Source of the DNA: Pedobacter sp. KBW06
Lineage (GTDB): Bacteria > Bacteroidota > Bacteroidia > Sphingobacteriales > Sphingobacteriaceae
Length of the DNA stretch: 64,000 bases
Direction of reading: 5' to 3'
Assembly: GCF_003852525.1 (NCBI RefSeq)
Contig: NZ_QAJL01000001.1
Span: 1,327,133-1,391,132, forward strand
Shown here: positions 18,301 to 25,418 of the stretch, piece by piece
Layout: each line of letters begins with the position of its first letter
Position numbering within the stretch: the stretch's first letter is position 1
The notes under the pieces: model-generated
Told to the model about the DNA's origin: nothing
What the model saw: only the letters and a program-made list of their open reading frames with translations
The model's database searches: none
Position numbers and translations under genes: made by a program

Positions 18301-18685
18301 CGGTTACTTTTCCGCGAACCGGCTTTTTAATTTCCGGCACTGATTTATTTTCAGTCGCCCTGGATTTTGGTTTTATGATAACGGTATTGTTTACAATTAC
18401 AAATTCTAAAGGTTGGTTGACCAGGGTTTCCTCAAGAGCCTTCTCAACCGTCACGTTTTTTAATGACAAGTTGATTTTCGAAGGATTTTTCCTGAGCAGG
18501 TCAATATTGTAAAAAAGAGAATAGCCTCCTTGACTGGCAATCTTCTTTACAACGCTTTCTATGCTTGCATTTTTTTCGGCTAAATTGATAGACTGGCTGA
18601 ATGCAACTGCATTTGCCTGGAAACTGAGAATCAATAAGCATATAATTAATTTCATGACTCTTAATGCGTCTAGAATTTTATTCAT
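15305..18685 (-). CDS. SusC/RagA-family TonB-dependent receptor with STN domain (locus 2)
   Basis: 1126 aa: signal peptide (about 1-31), STN domain (about 33-105, NASIESVVKKIASQGGYSLFY), carboxypeptidase-regulatory-like domain (about 125-195), plug (about 205-330; EALVVGYSIKKASEITGS and DAASTAIFGSRASQG), then a barrel ending in KYLLGLQLTF. The plug reads IFGSRASQG where most SusC proteins read IYGSRGANG. The STN domain pairs it with the upstream FecR. The ATG at 18685 is preceded by the same AAAC-rich leader seen in loci 1 and 3. Confidence 0.95.
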   Translation of the reverse strand: MNKILDALRVMKLIICLLILSFQANAVAFSQSINLAEKNASIESVVKKIASQGGYSLFYNIDLLRKNPSKINLSLKNVTVEKALEETLVNQPLEFVIVNNTVIIKPKSRATENKSVPEIKKPVRGKVTDGKGPISGVSVRVDGTNLSTVTDLNGSFTINLSPGKYRLVFSSVGYESKRIEKVVSNDSDEPINVTLVPALIQLQEALVVGYSIKKASEITGSLQTFSARQLEGVTTSNLISQLKGKIAGMYITEPSGDPNNKASFVVRGQGTLPITDNLRVTNNLNPLIVVDGIIYPDVAYPSDIVSSTDIETVTLLKDAASTAIFGSRASQGVLVITTKRGVAGNTQLNLNSSFGVSKRYLGKIEFMNSQELYDYQRKMLLNSFSVSNEGLTQDAYLNKYLPPASVTGSYTDWNRELYRDGLTKTVDLSLSGGTEKTRYYFGANNYNEQGALKGNDLTRSSFKLNLDHNITSKLSLNANLSTIFDKGNASPIGGLTGALTLPWYVPNNEDGSPKKILGVDALGNTTQNPLYDLPYNSTITKTQQVLGVLSAKYKLNNWLTLTSNNSYNTSFINYEAYQDRLSLSGATNKGSLVQQKTNTNSFMTSNLISARKQFGSHSINGLGGFEYNRSNSEYNSLSVKNMPTGIKVASAAAEVWNTGSGKAFRGEKFARGSYSLFAEGGYNYQERYFLNSSYRMDYSANFGIDKRDGHFYSVSGAWLASNEDLLKDHKYISNLKLRASYGTNGKVAGEDFLTESFYNFGYQYGGDPAAVINQLGNRNITWEKAYVANLGLDLGLFNRLSISADFYRKRTTDLIQRVGTSALLGVPSQYQNIAQMLNRGVELLLNSKNLTGKFKWETGFNITFNTNKVEKLYNGTLSRGNSGMIKEGDDISSVHDIKWLGVDAQTGKPQFERVAIDGQGNVTGRTIVNTLDEVLAGLSGDAYSAQYQFVGNMTPKYYGGLLNTFSYNGFELSVLLNFSANYLVFNNSRNSYFSSEGNNILKNNQIKPGSGQVIWEKPGDQATEPMLFRTRTDGADGSSSRLWEDASHIRVRNVRLAYSLPEKLISAVKLKRANIYLSGDNLFVFTKKTFYGADPEGVLAGNENNYGVSAGYGASRKYLLGLQLTF

Positions 18686-18692
18686 ATTTTTG
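18685..18692 (+). promoter_or_regulatory. Candidate antisense -7 element over the susC start (locus 2)
   Basis: Plus-strand TATTTTTG fits TAnnTTTG and overlaps the first base of the susC start codon, in the same position as in loci 1 and 3. No clear -33 element is seen. Confidence 0.38.
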
Positions 18693-18697
18693 TTCGG

Positions 18698-18845
18698 TTT
18701 AGTCGTAGGCAGCCGCTTTCCTTTTTTAAGGAATCATGGATGCCAAACGATTTGGGTTGATAATTTGATGAGATCTGTCAGGATTGATTTTATGTTTAAC
18801 CCGGAACTTTTGTCCGGAGGTGGTCGAAACACCTCCGGCTTTTTT
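18698..18845 (+). ncRNA. Predicted antisense sRNA over the susC leader (locus 2)
   Basis: Inferred transcript of about 148 nt from the TATTTTTG element at the susC start to a strong plus-strand terminator. An inner hairpin (TTCCTT-TTTT-AAGGAA) lies near its 5' end. It would be fully complementary to the susC leader. The start position is estimated. Confidence 0.45.
18814..18845 (+). terminator. Opposite-strand intrinsic terminator in the fecR-susC gap (locus 2)
   Basis: A perfect 9-bp stem (CCGGAGGTG / CACCTCCGG), a 7-base loop, then C and six T residues on the plus strand. On the minus strand it is followed by ACAAAAG, with no U-tract. Both flanking genes are on the minus strand, so it ends no annotated gene. 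Confidence 0.8.
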
Positions 18846-18868
18846 ATTCCTTGTTAAAATCCGGTTCG

Positions 18869-20044
18869 TTAAGATTTTACAATAAGCGTTCTCCCTTCTA
18901 TTTTAAAGTTTATACCATTTGTTGCTAAGATTTTTAAGACGTCTGATAAGGCCAGTCTCCTTGGAATTTTAAGCAGGAATAATTCCTGTGAAGGCTTTCC
19001 TTCAAAGACCACATCAATGTCGTACCAACGGGAAAGCTGTTTCATGATGTTGACCAGATTTTCTTCGTTGAACTGGAAATATCCGTTTTTCCAGGCAAGG
19101 GCCTCGTCCAGGTCAACAGCGTTAACGTTGAGGCGGTTATTTTCAACGGTAGATTGTTGTCCTGGTACCAGGACTTGTGTATTTACTGATTTTAGCGCCT
19201 GCTTCTCAGCTAAGGAAACACGAACAGACCCCTCAAAAAGCGTAGTTTTAGTTTTGACCTCATCTGCATAGGCATTGATATTGAAATGCGTTCCCAATAC
19301 CGCCACTTCCTGAAGGGCAGTTTTGACAAGGAAAGGAATTTTCTTTTTGGCCACTTCAAAGTAAGCCTCTCCGGATAACTCCACTTTACGTTCCTGTCCG
19401 TTAAAAACGGCCGGATATTTTAAGGAGGAGGCCGCATTTAGCCATACCATCGTACCATCTGGCAAGTTGACCTGATAGAGCCCTCCCCTGGGTGTAGTGA
19501 TTGTATTAAATCCGGCCGCAGCTACGGAAGTCTTCGAGATTTCATAGACCAGTTTCCCATCCCCTGTTTTTGTAACGGTAAGGCCTGATTGTTCTGCGAT
19601 TTCTCCCTTGCTGGCTTTATCAAGATTGATCGTTGATCCGTTGGCCAGGGTTAAGGTCGCTTTATTGCTGGCAGCTGGGATGGAACTGACATAGACCGCA
19701 TCCTGTTGCTTTTTAAGATCAGAATGATGATTGAGGCTATATAAATAGAGTCCGGCAGATACCGTAACAAAGGCCAGTCCAGCCGCGGCATAACGGTACC
19801 AGGAAATTTTCCGGACAACAGGTTGGTGATGATGATGGCTTAGAATGTGATCTAAAATATGGTTGGCTTTTTCCTCACTTAATCCTTTTCCCTTTTCTAC
19901 TGTGGCCCAGGTATGGTCCATCAGATCGTTCATCTGTTCAGTTTTTTGATCTGCCATTAGCAGAGAAAAAAACTCTTCCCGCTCTTCGGCAGTACAGATT
20001 TCATCAATGTATCGCTGGTATAAATAAGCTAGCCTTGTATTCAT
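18869..20044 (-). CDS. FecR-family anti-sigma factor (locus 2)
   Basis: 391 aa. The N-terminal cytoplasmic part has a His-rich run (LSHHHHQPV) just before the single transmembrane helix (about 82-104, YRYAAAGLAFVTVSAGLYLY). The FecR domain spans about 170-280 (TPRGGLYQVNLPDGTMVWLN, GEAYFEVA, LGTHFNINAYADE) and the C-terminal DUF4974-like domain about 315-390 (NEENLVNIMKQLSRWYDIDV). It should pass the signal from the STN domain of the locus 2 receptor to the sigma factor encoded 79 bases upstream. Confidence 0.94.
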   Translation of the reverse strand: MNTRLAYLYQRYIDEICTAEEREEFFSLLMADQKTEQMNDLMDHTWATVEKGKGLSEEKANHILDHILSHHHHQPVVRKISWYRYAAAGLAFVTVSAGLYLYSLNHHSDLKKQQDAVYVSSIPAASNKATLTLANGSTINLDKASKGEIAEQSGLTVTKTGDGKLVYEISKTSVAAAGFNTITTPRGGLYQVNLPDGTMVWLNAASSLKYPAVFNGQERKVELSGEAYFEVAKKKIPFLVKTALQEVAVLGTHFNINAYADEVKTKTTLFEGSVRVSLAEKQALKSVNTQVLVPGQQSTVENNRLNVNAVDLDEALAWKNGYFQFNEENLVNIMKQLSRWYDIDVVFEGKPSQELFLLKIPRRLALSDVLKILATNGINFKIEGRTLIVKS

Positions 20045-20123
20045 CGCGTTGAGTTTGTTCTCCCTTTTCTTATAATGACCCCTAAGAAAGAAGACAGGAG
20101 TAACGGAGAATAAAAAAAATGTA

Positions 20124-20726
20124 TTAATTCTTTTTATTCAGAATTTCCATCACAATGATGAATACAGCAATGTCGGTATGACTGCTGATATAATTGCGCA
20201 GAAAGCGCAAGGCATGCTGCATATGGGTTTTTACAGTAAGTTTAGAGATGTTGAGCCGATCGGCAACCTCTTCATATTTTAAACCTTCCTGATGACAAAG
20301 ACAATAAACCAGCTTTTGCTGCGCAGGAAGCTTTTCGATCCCCTCATTTAAGATCTTTTCAGAGTCTTTGAAAATAATGTATTCTTCGGTATCATTATGA
20401 TCTTCCCTATAGCTGCTGCTGCTCATTTTGCTCGTTTTGAACTCAAGAGCCATCCTGCGTAAGACTTTAAGGGTATGGTTTCTGGTCACAGTACGAAGAA
20501 AGCCGTCAAAGTTCTCGATCTCAGTTAAGGTTTCCCCAAGACTCCAGATTTTAACGAATACTTCCTGAACAATTTCTTCGGCAATCGATTCGGCTTTTAC
20601 AATTCTAAAAGCATAAGCGTAAACTTTTGCCTGATATCGATGAAAAACAGTACTGAATGCCCGTGCATCACCAGCCGAGACGCGTTGTAAAAGCATCTTT
20701 TCATCGATAAAAACTTCTGTATGCAT
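20124..20726 (-). CDS. ECF RNA polymerase sigma-70 factor (locus 2)
   Basis: 200 aa. Region 2 at about 25-62 (VFHRYQAKVYAYAFRIV, AEEIVQEVFVKIW) and region 4 at about 130-178 (LPAQQKLVYCLCHQEGLKYEEVADRLNISKLTVKTHM). The C-terminal tail (DIAVFIIVMEIL) is hydrophobic. It is more distant from the locus 1 and 3 factors than those are from each other. A CCGGG/CCCGG inverted repeat with a 13-base loop lies in its leader (20737-20759). Confidence 0.95.
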   Translation of the reverse strand: MHTEVFIDEKMLLQRVSAGDARAFSTVFHRYQAKVYAYAFRIVKAESIAEEIVQEVFVKIWSLGETLTEIENFDGFLRTVTRNHTLKVLRRMALEFKTSKMSSSSYREDHNDTEEYIIFKDSEKILNEGIEKLPAQQKLVYCLCHQEGLKYEEVADRLNISKLTVKTHMQHALRFLRNYISSHTDIAVFIIVMEILNKKN

Positions 20727-20881
20727 TGTTTTGTAACCGGGTTTAAAGTAGTAGCCCGGAAGATTCCCCTAAAGTAAATTTAGGAATTACAATTTCATTG
20801 TTAACAATTATTTCACAAAAAGTTTAAACCTGCAATTCAAAAACCTGTTGAGGACCAGCGAATAATAGGACCACAGCTTAG

Positions 20882-21748
20882 TTATCGCCCTGAACTTTTC
20901 ACAAAATCCAGGTATTTCCGGATATCATGTTCCAGCTGTGCCGGATAAGGATACTGCAGTTTAAGCGCCAGTTCTGTTCCCAGTTCATGTACCAGATCAG
21001 CATAAGCAATTAATGCCCTCCAGTTGTCCCCGATGTCACTTCCCGAAAATGTAGCTTCAACTTTTTGCCACATTTCCGCCGACAGGTATTTCTTAAATAA
21101 GCGACCATGTTTATTGGTCGTCACCTTCCAGTCATGATCAATGGCGATATACCACTCAATAACCGGAACCAGATAATCTGTGCGCATATTGTTTTCGGAC
21201 ATAAATTTTGCATAGAAAATATCGTCCCTGGCCAGGCATTTGATCACATAGGTCATGTCCCACCAAAAGTCATTTAGTTTCTGTTCAAATGCTGCTGCCG
21301 AAGGTTTCCTGATTAGGCTAACCTGATGTGTGGCTGGTTTTAACTGATGTGTAAGCCCATCTTTATCCAAAAGTATTTTGTAGCCTATATCCCAGTCTTC
21401 CTGCAGTTCCTCTGCCTTCACCTCTTCCAAAAACCGGGCAACACTGTACAGCTTAAAGTCAACTTTTTCATAATCGTCATACAGCACCATCCGCATTGCA
21501 TGCCTCCCCTCAAACACTTCTTCCCTTTCCGATATCTTCGCGATTACCTGACCAAATTCAGAAAGCCAAAGGTCATCAGCCAGAACCTTTGGCAGATCGG
21601 CAAACACCAGCTCTACATCCAGATCACTGAATTGATCCACGGGAGCAAGGGGATTAACGAGGGAGCTGGTTAACAATACCGCCCTTACATTGTCATTCTG
21701 ACCTGCCCAATCTATGATCTGCTGAAGTTTTTGAGCGCTGTTATTCAT
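20882..21748 (-). CDS. Aminoglycoside 6-adenylyltransferase family protein (ANT(6)/AadS-like)
   Basis: 288 aa, the usual length for AadS/ANT(6) proteins, which adenylylate streptomycin. The nucleotidyltransferase core has LLTSSLVNP followed by SDLDVELVF at 41-49, with the paired metal-binding Asp at about 42 and 44. A mostly helical C-terminal domain follows, with DFWWDMTYVIKCLARDDIFYAK and DYLVPVIEWYIAID. Chromosomal copies are common in Bacteroidetes and need not give clinical resistance. It is isolated from the upstream gene by a terminator. Confidence 0.85.
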   Translation of the reverse strand: MNNSAQKLQQIIDWAGQNDNVRAVLLTSSLVNPLAPVDQFSDLDVELVFADLPKVLADDLWLSEFGQVIAKISEREEVFEGRHAMRMVLYDDYEKVDFKLYSVARFLEEVKAEELQEDWDIGYKILLDKDGLTHQLKPATHQVSLIRKPSAAAFEQKLNDFWWDMTYVIKCLARDDIFYAKFMSENNMRTDYLVPVIEWYIAIDHDWKVTTNKHGRLFKKYLSAEMWQKVEATFSGSDIGDNWRALIAYADLVHELGTELALKLQYPYPAQLEHDIRKYLDFVKSSGR

Positions 21749-21774
21749 GTGCTGATGGATCTTTTATAATTCCG

Positions 21775-21812
21775 AAAAAAAAACCGGAGCCCGGGGATCT
21801 CCCCAGGCTCCG
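21775..21812 (-). terminator. Intrinsic terminator after the DJ-1/PfpI gene
   Basis: CCGGAGCC pairs with GGCTCCGG, with an inner GGGGA/TCCCC stem, followed on the minus strand by eight T residues. The plus-strand side has only four T residues, so the main orientation is minus. Confidence 0.85.
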
Positions 21813-21837
21813 GTTTTGATCTGCTATGAGCAGCAAG

Positions 21838-22611
21838 TTATAAATTTTCCAATGCTTTTTTTACGCCTTCACCTACTGCTTTGGCAGATTGTGGATTTTG
21901 TCCGGTTACCAGTCGCTGGTCCGTTACCACATGTTCCTGCCATGGAGCTGATTTTTCATAAATCCCGCCACGTTTTTTCAATTGATCTTCCAGTAAAAAT
22001 GGAACCACATTTTCCAGCTTAACAGCTTTCTCTTCTTCATTCGTGAAACCGCTTACTTTCTTACCATCAATCAGGAATTTCCCATTGCTCAGTTTGATGT
22101 TTACCAATCCGGCTGGTCCGTGACAAACGGCACTAACCACCCCATTGTTTTCATAAATCCTGCTGGCAATTCCCGCGATCTCCTGATTATCCGGAAGGTC
22201 CCAGACTGCTCCATGCCCCCCGGCATAGTATATCGCTGCATAATCTTCTGCTTTTACTTCCGAAGGTTTATGGCTGTTACTGATCTTTTGATGATACACC
22301 TGATCTTCCCAAAACTCTTTGTTTACTGCATCCGAAAGATCGAATCCATCGACCGGCGGATTGCCACCTTTAGGACTTACAAAATCTATTTCATAACCGG
22401 CTTCTTTTAATACTTTCCAGGCGTGACTCACCTCTCCGAGGTAATAACCTGTAGCTTCTCCGGTACTTCCTTTTTTGTCATGGCTGGTCACCACAAATAA
22501 GATTTTCTTTTTCATCTGATTAGATTTGAGGGTTTGCGCATTTGCTGTATTTACAGAGGAGAAAATGGCGCAACATGCAAGAACCATCATTCCCTTTTTA
22601 ATCATCTTCAT
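21838..22611 (-). CDS. Exported DJ-1/PfpI (Hsp31-like) family protein
   Basis: About 257 aa from the ATG at 22611; upstream Mets at 22656 and 22635 would precede the signal peptide (MVLACCAIFSSVNTANAQ). The nucleophile elbow is SAVCHGPAGL with Cys at about 163 and the following His; YYAGGHGAVWDL gives the oxyanion-side loop, and a Glu lies in the N-terminal TGEATGYYLGE. This is the Hsp31/glyoxalase-III branch, whose members are glyoxalases or chaperones; which applies is not decidable here. Export is unusual for the branch. Confidence 0.87.
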   Translation of the reverse strand: MKMIKKGMMVLACCAIFSSVNTANAQTLKSNQMKKKILFVVTSHDKKGSTGEATGYYLGEVSHAWKVLKEAGYEIDFVSPKGGNPPVDGFDLSDAVNKEFWEDQVYHQKISNSHKPSEVKAEDYAAIYYAGGHGAVWDLPDNQEIAGIASRIYENNGVVSAVCHGPAGLVNIKLSNGKFLIDGKKVSGFTNEEEKAVKLENVVPFLLEDQLKKRGGIYEKSAPWQEHVVTDQRLVTGQNPQSAKAVGEGVKKALENL

Positions 22612-22723
22612 AGTATTGAATTTAAACACCTCCATTATTACAATGGACAAGGGCACAAAGTTTCAATAAAAATAGAAGCGCTGAAAGGAAGCTGGTCACA
22701 AAATTTATGTGATTACAATCACA

Positions 22724-23290
22724 CTAAGGATGGCTGAGCCGACTCAATGTTTCTCTTGATACGCCTATATAGGCAGCAAGCAGGGTTTTTGGTAAACGTT
22801 GCAAGAGCTTGGGATTCAATTTCAAAAACCGGTTGTACCGTTCCTGCGGATTTTTGTTCAGCAGGAACAAAATGCGTTGTTGTAAGGCCACATAACCTGC
22901 ATGGGATTTCTTACGGAAAAAATTGGCCATGCCCTTGATCTCATTGCAAAGTAACTCCCTGTCTTCCGCAGAGATCACCAACAGCTCGCTGTCTTCAATA
23001 CAGTCGATATTGATGCTTGCCGGAGTATGGTATACCAAAGATTGATAGTCTGAAATCCACCAGTCTTCCATGGCAAACTGAAGGATGTGGATCTTTCCAT
23101 CCTCATCGGTATGATAGGCTTTGAGCAGCCCTTTGACTACCCAGTAATCATGAAGCACTGCTGAACCTTCCTGCACCAGAAACTGATGTTTTTTGAGCTT
23201 CTTAACACTAAATTTAGAAAGCACCTCATCAAACTCTGCATCTGTTAATGTGGTCATTTTCTCTATATGTTGACGGAAGGCTAGGCTCAT
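22724..23290 (-). CDS. Crp/Fnr-family transcriptional regulator
   Basis: About 188 aa from the ATG at 23290; the longer frame would use a TTG two codons upstream. It has a cyclic-nucleotide-binding-like beta roll (about 20-115, HQFLVQEGSAVLHDYWVVKGLLKAY) and a C-terminal winged helix (LPKTLLAAYIGVSRETLSRLS). No Cys cluster for an iron-sulfur centre is seen. Bacteroidetes paralogues of this type often sit beside oxidoreductase or DJ-1 genes; here the DJ-1/PfpI gene follows 112 bases downstream on the same strand and is a plausible target. Confidence 0.9.
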   Translation of the reverse strand: MSLAFRQHIEKMTTLTDAEFDEVLSKFSVKKLKKHQFLVQEGSAVLHDYWVVKGLLKAYHTDEDGKIHILQFAMEDWWISDYQSLVYHTPASINIDCIEDSELLVISAEDRELLCNEIKGMANFFRKKSHAGYVALQQRILFLLNKNPQERYNRFLKLNPKLLQRLPKTLLAAYIGVSRETLSRLSHP

Positions 23291-23293
23291 CTT

Positions 23294-23301
23294 CAAATCT
23301 A
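23294..23301 (-). promoter_or_regulatory. Possible -7 element for the Crp/Fnr gene
   Basis: Minus-strand TAGATTTG fits TAnnTTTG but ends only three bases before the ATG, so the message would be leaderless or start further in. Low weight. Confidence 0.22.
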
Positions 23302-23339
23302 TTCAATTTTTCAAAATAGAAGTACACCATAAGTTTACT

Positions 23340-24146
23340 TTATTCCAGCGCTTGCAAGCCCTTCAGGATCTCTTTTGTGATCTCCTTTCTCCATTTACCG
23401 AAATTAGCATTCGGTTTTCCCAGCGCTTGTGTCAACCGTGTGGCAAAGAAATAAGGTCGGTCTTTGTTGACCAAATAGCCAACCCACCAGCCAATATCCT
23501 GCCCTTCTGTTCGTGTCCAGCCCGTTTTCGACCTCAAAATGTAATTTCCGCTCTTTTCAGTAACCATTACATTTTTAAGAATTTCGGTATTTCGTTTGGA
23601 AAATGGTGTCTTGCCCTCATATAACTTAACCAAAAATCTGATCTGGTTTTCAGGACTTATTTTCATAGGACCAAAATTCCAAAAGTCCGCCCCTTTTTCC
23701 GAAAGGTCTAAATTGCCGTACCCTGATCGTTTTAAATAATCCAGATATACCGGCCGCTTAATCCTTTTGGCAATTTCAATAAATGCCCAGCCTGCAGAAA
23801 CCTCGAACGCTTGCTTCACCGACAGGTCTTTATAGATCTCCGGGCGGTATCCATACAAGGTGGTATCCGTCTTTCCTGGCCATGGGATAATTTCCTGTTC
23901 ATCTTTAATCGCTCCGCTTTCCAATGCGATCAGCAAATTGATGATTTTAAAGGTTGAAGCCGGTTGCATGGCGATTTTTGCATCGGCAGCATCACTATAC
24001 AGCCATTTTTTGTTTTTGTAATCGAATATCGTGGTACTGCCCCCGGCTCCATATTTGCGAAAAGTACTGCTCAATGTTTCCTGAGCGTAACCTGCGACAA
24101 CAAAATAAAAGGCGATAATAAGGGAAAGAAGTATCTTTTTAAACAT
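23340..24146 (-). CDS. Class D (OXA-type) beta-lactamase
   Basis: 268 aa with a signal peptide (ending AGYAQ). Class D motifs appear in order at near-canonical spacing: STFK at 64-67 (acylated Ser and the carbamylated Lys), YGN at 143-145, a Trp at about 156 (FWNFGP) and KTG at 207-209. The second motif, normally S-x-V, reads SAG (117-119), so the conserved Val is Gly. It is a periplasmic penicillin-hydrolysing enzyme by family. Probably chromosomal and intrinsic, since no mobile element is nearby. Confidence 0.9.
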   Translation of the reverse strand: MFKKILLSLIIAFYFVVAGYAQETLSSTFRKYGAGGSTTIFDYKNKKWLYSDAADAKIAMQPASTFKIINLLIALESGAIKDEQEIIPWPGKTDTTLYGYRPEIYKDLSVKQAFEVSAGWAFIEIAKRIKRPVYLDYLKRSGYGNLDLSEKGADFWNFGPMKISPENQIRFLVKLYEGKTPFSKRNTEILKNVMVTEKSGNYILRSKTGWTRTEGQDIGWWVGYLVNKDRPYFFATRLTQALGKPNANFGKWRKEITKEILKGLQALE

Positions 24147-24186
24147 TGGTTTCTTTATTAAAATAAACAGGCCCCTCTTGAATAAA

Positions 24187-24903
24187 CTAAAATGGGAATT
24201 TACTGATGTTGCTTTTTACAAATTGGTAGAGTGTATCTATAAGTAACGGTCTTTGTATTTCAAACAAATCGCTTTGTGCGGTAAGTTCGGCTGTCTGGCC
24301 TACAAAGCCATCCCTTTCCAAAGAAACTTTCTGCTGAGGGGCCTGAACAATAGCAATTGCCTGGGCTTCTTTTAAAGTCTCCGCTATTTCAGGCAGCAAA
24401 AGTTGCCGATCGATCAGATCACTGATCACATCCAAATGAAAATATAACGCTGTTTCAAAATCCTCCCAACCGGCAAAACCAAGCCACTCCATCAGCATGA
24501 CCAGACAAAACACTTCCGGTTGAAGCCGGCTTAAAGCATCAGGATGCAGCCAGTATTCCCGGATCAAACCCTCCTTCTCTACTACCGCCCCGGCGATTTT
24601 CTCAAGCGCCTCTTCCTTATCTTTATTTCTTCTGATGATCAGTTCAGTAAGGCTAAAGCGCGCTTCGTCAATGTATTTTAAGGTCGCAGCAATATCAAAG
24701 TTGTACTTCAATAAATGTACCGAGGCCTCCTGTTCCGAAATACCAGTCTTCTGTACAATTAAGTCCCTACATTCCTGCCTGAAATAGCCTGCAGCCTCTT
24801 CCACATTTCCTCCCGCCTTTTCAAGGAGATTAAGTCCATAACGCAGTCCTATAGGGAGCTGCTGCCTTAAATTTTCCAGTTTATGTTTATCAGTTTCGTC
24901 CAC
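24187..24903 (-). CDS. Uncharacterised 238-aa helical protein with UBA-like N-terminal repeats
   Basis: Not a family I can name. The start is GTG at 24903; no upstream ATG fits. The first 85 residues contain two short three-helix units resembling UBA/EF-Ts-N folds (LPIGLRYGLNLLEKAGGNVEEAAGYF and ISEQEASVHLLKYNFDIAATLKYI). Residues about 100-190 are helical (FCLVMLMEWLGFAGWEDFETALYFHL). No signal or membrane segment, so it is likely cytosolic. Monocistronic by spacing. Confidence 0.68.
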   Translation of the reverse strand: MDETDKHKLENLRQQLPIGLRYGLNLLEKAGGNVEEAAGYFRQECRDLIVQKTGISEQEASVHLLKYNFDIAATLKYIDEARFSLTELIIRRNKDKEEALEKIAGAVVEKEGLIREYWLHPDALSRLQPEVFCLVMLMEWLGFAGWEDFETALYFHLDVISDLIDRQLLLPEIAETLKEAQAIAIVQAPQQKVSLERDGFVGQTAELTAQSDLFEIQRPLLIDTLYQFVKSNISKFPF

Positions 24904-25018
24904 AGTTCGAGTTAAAGCAGATCATGCCAAGTTTACCAATCAAAAAAAGCTTTGCGCTAAGATAATTATTATTGACCTATATGAACAAACGTTTCCTTTT
25001 TTCATTATTTTGGGCATT

Positions 25019-25324
25019 ATGGCATTGGATTTTCACCGGCTCGATAACAGCGATTACTTATTTGGACTCGACACTGCTAAGTACAACATGCTTGAAGAGA
25101 TATTTGAAACCTTTAAACATTGGACGGGCCTGGCAATTGACCCATATACAGACAACCGGCTGTCAGTGGACCATCAAAAAATACTCCTCAGAATAATTGA
25201 TGACTATGTGGCTATAACAGACCTCAAAAGAGATAAATCAAAAACAACGGCGATTTTGGAATTCAGGGGATTATTAACCTATTTATCAACTAACAATTGG
25301 GATATAGAACTCCTGGGAGATTAA
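25019..25324 (+). CDS. Small hypothetical protein, 101 aa
   Basis: No family recognised. The frame is open from a TTG at 25010, but the ATG at 25019 (MALDFHRLDNSDYLFG) is the likelier start. Composition is protein-like: charged, with a helix-rich middle (MLEEIFETFKHWTGLAI, HQKILLRIIDDYVAITDLKRD) and no low-complexity run. No signal peptide. A competing frame at 24972-25196 is Trp/Cys-rich and looks like noise. Confidence 0.6.
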   Translation: MALDFHRLDNSDYLFGLDTAKYNMLEEIFETFKHWTGLAIDPYTDNRLSVDHQKILLRIIDDYVAITDLKRDKSKTTAILEFRGLLTYLSTNNWDIELLGD

Positions 25325-25400
25325 AAAACCTGTTTAAACCAACAAACACCACGACGCATCAACAGATCCTGGCTAAGGTGGCCAATAAGTAAACCTTTAA

Positions 25401-25418
25401 ACCAGGATTAATCCTGGT
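25401..25418. repeat. Perfect 18-bp palindrome spanning a stop codon
   Basis: ACCAGGATTAATCCTGGT reads the same on both strands and contains the TAA stop of the SPFH gene at its centre. It could help end transcripts or be a protein site; no T-tract follows. Confidence 0.4.

Noticed and set aside
19820..19850. His-rich run in the locus 2 FecR protein as a metal sensor
   Set aside because: Only four consecutive His next to the membrane helix on the cytoplasmic side; too little to support metal sensing.
20737..20759. CCGGG/CCCGG inverted repeat in the leader of the locus 2 sigma gene
   Set aside because: Only five base pairs with a 13-base loop; not distinguishable from chance without conservation data.
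24972..25196. 74-aa frame overlapping the small gene at 25019
   Set aside because: Trp/Cys-rich with a hydrophobic start that fits no known small protein; the other frame has more normal composition.
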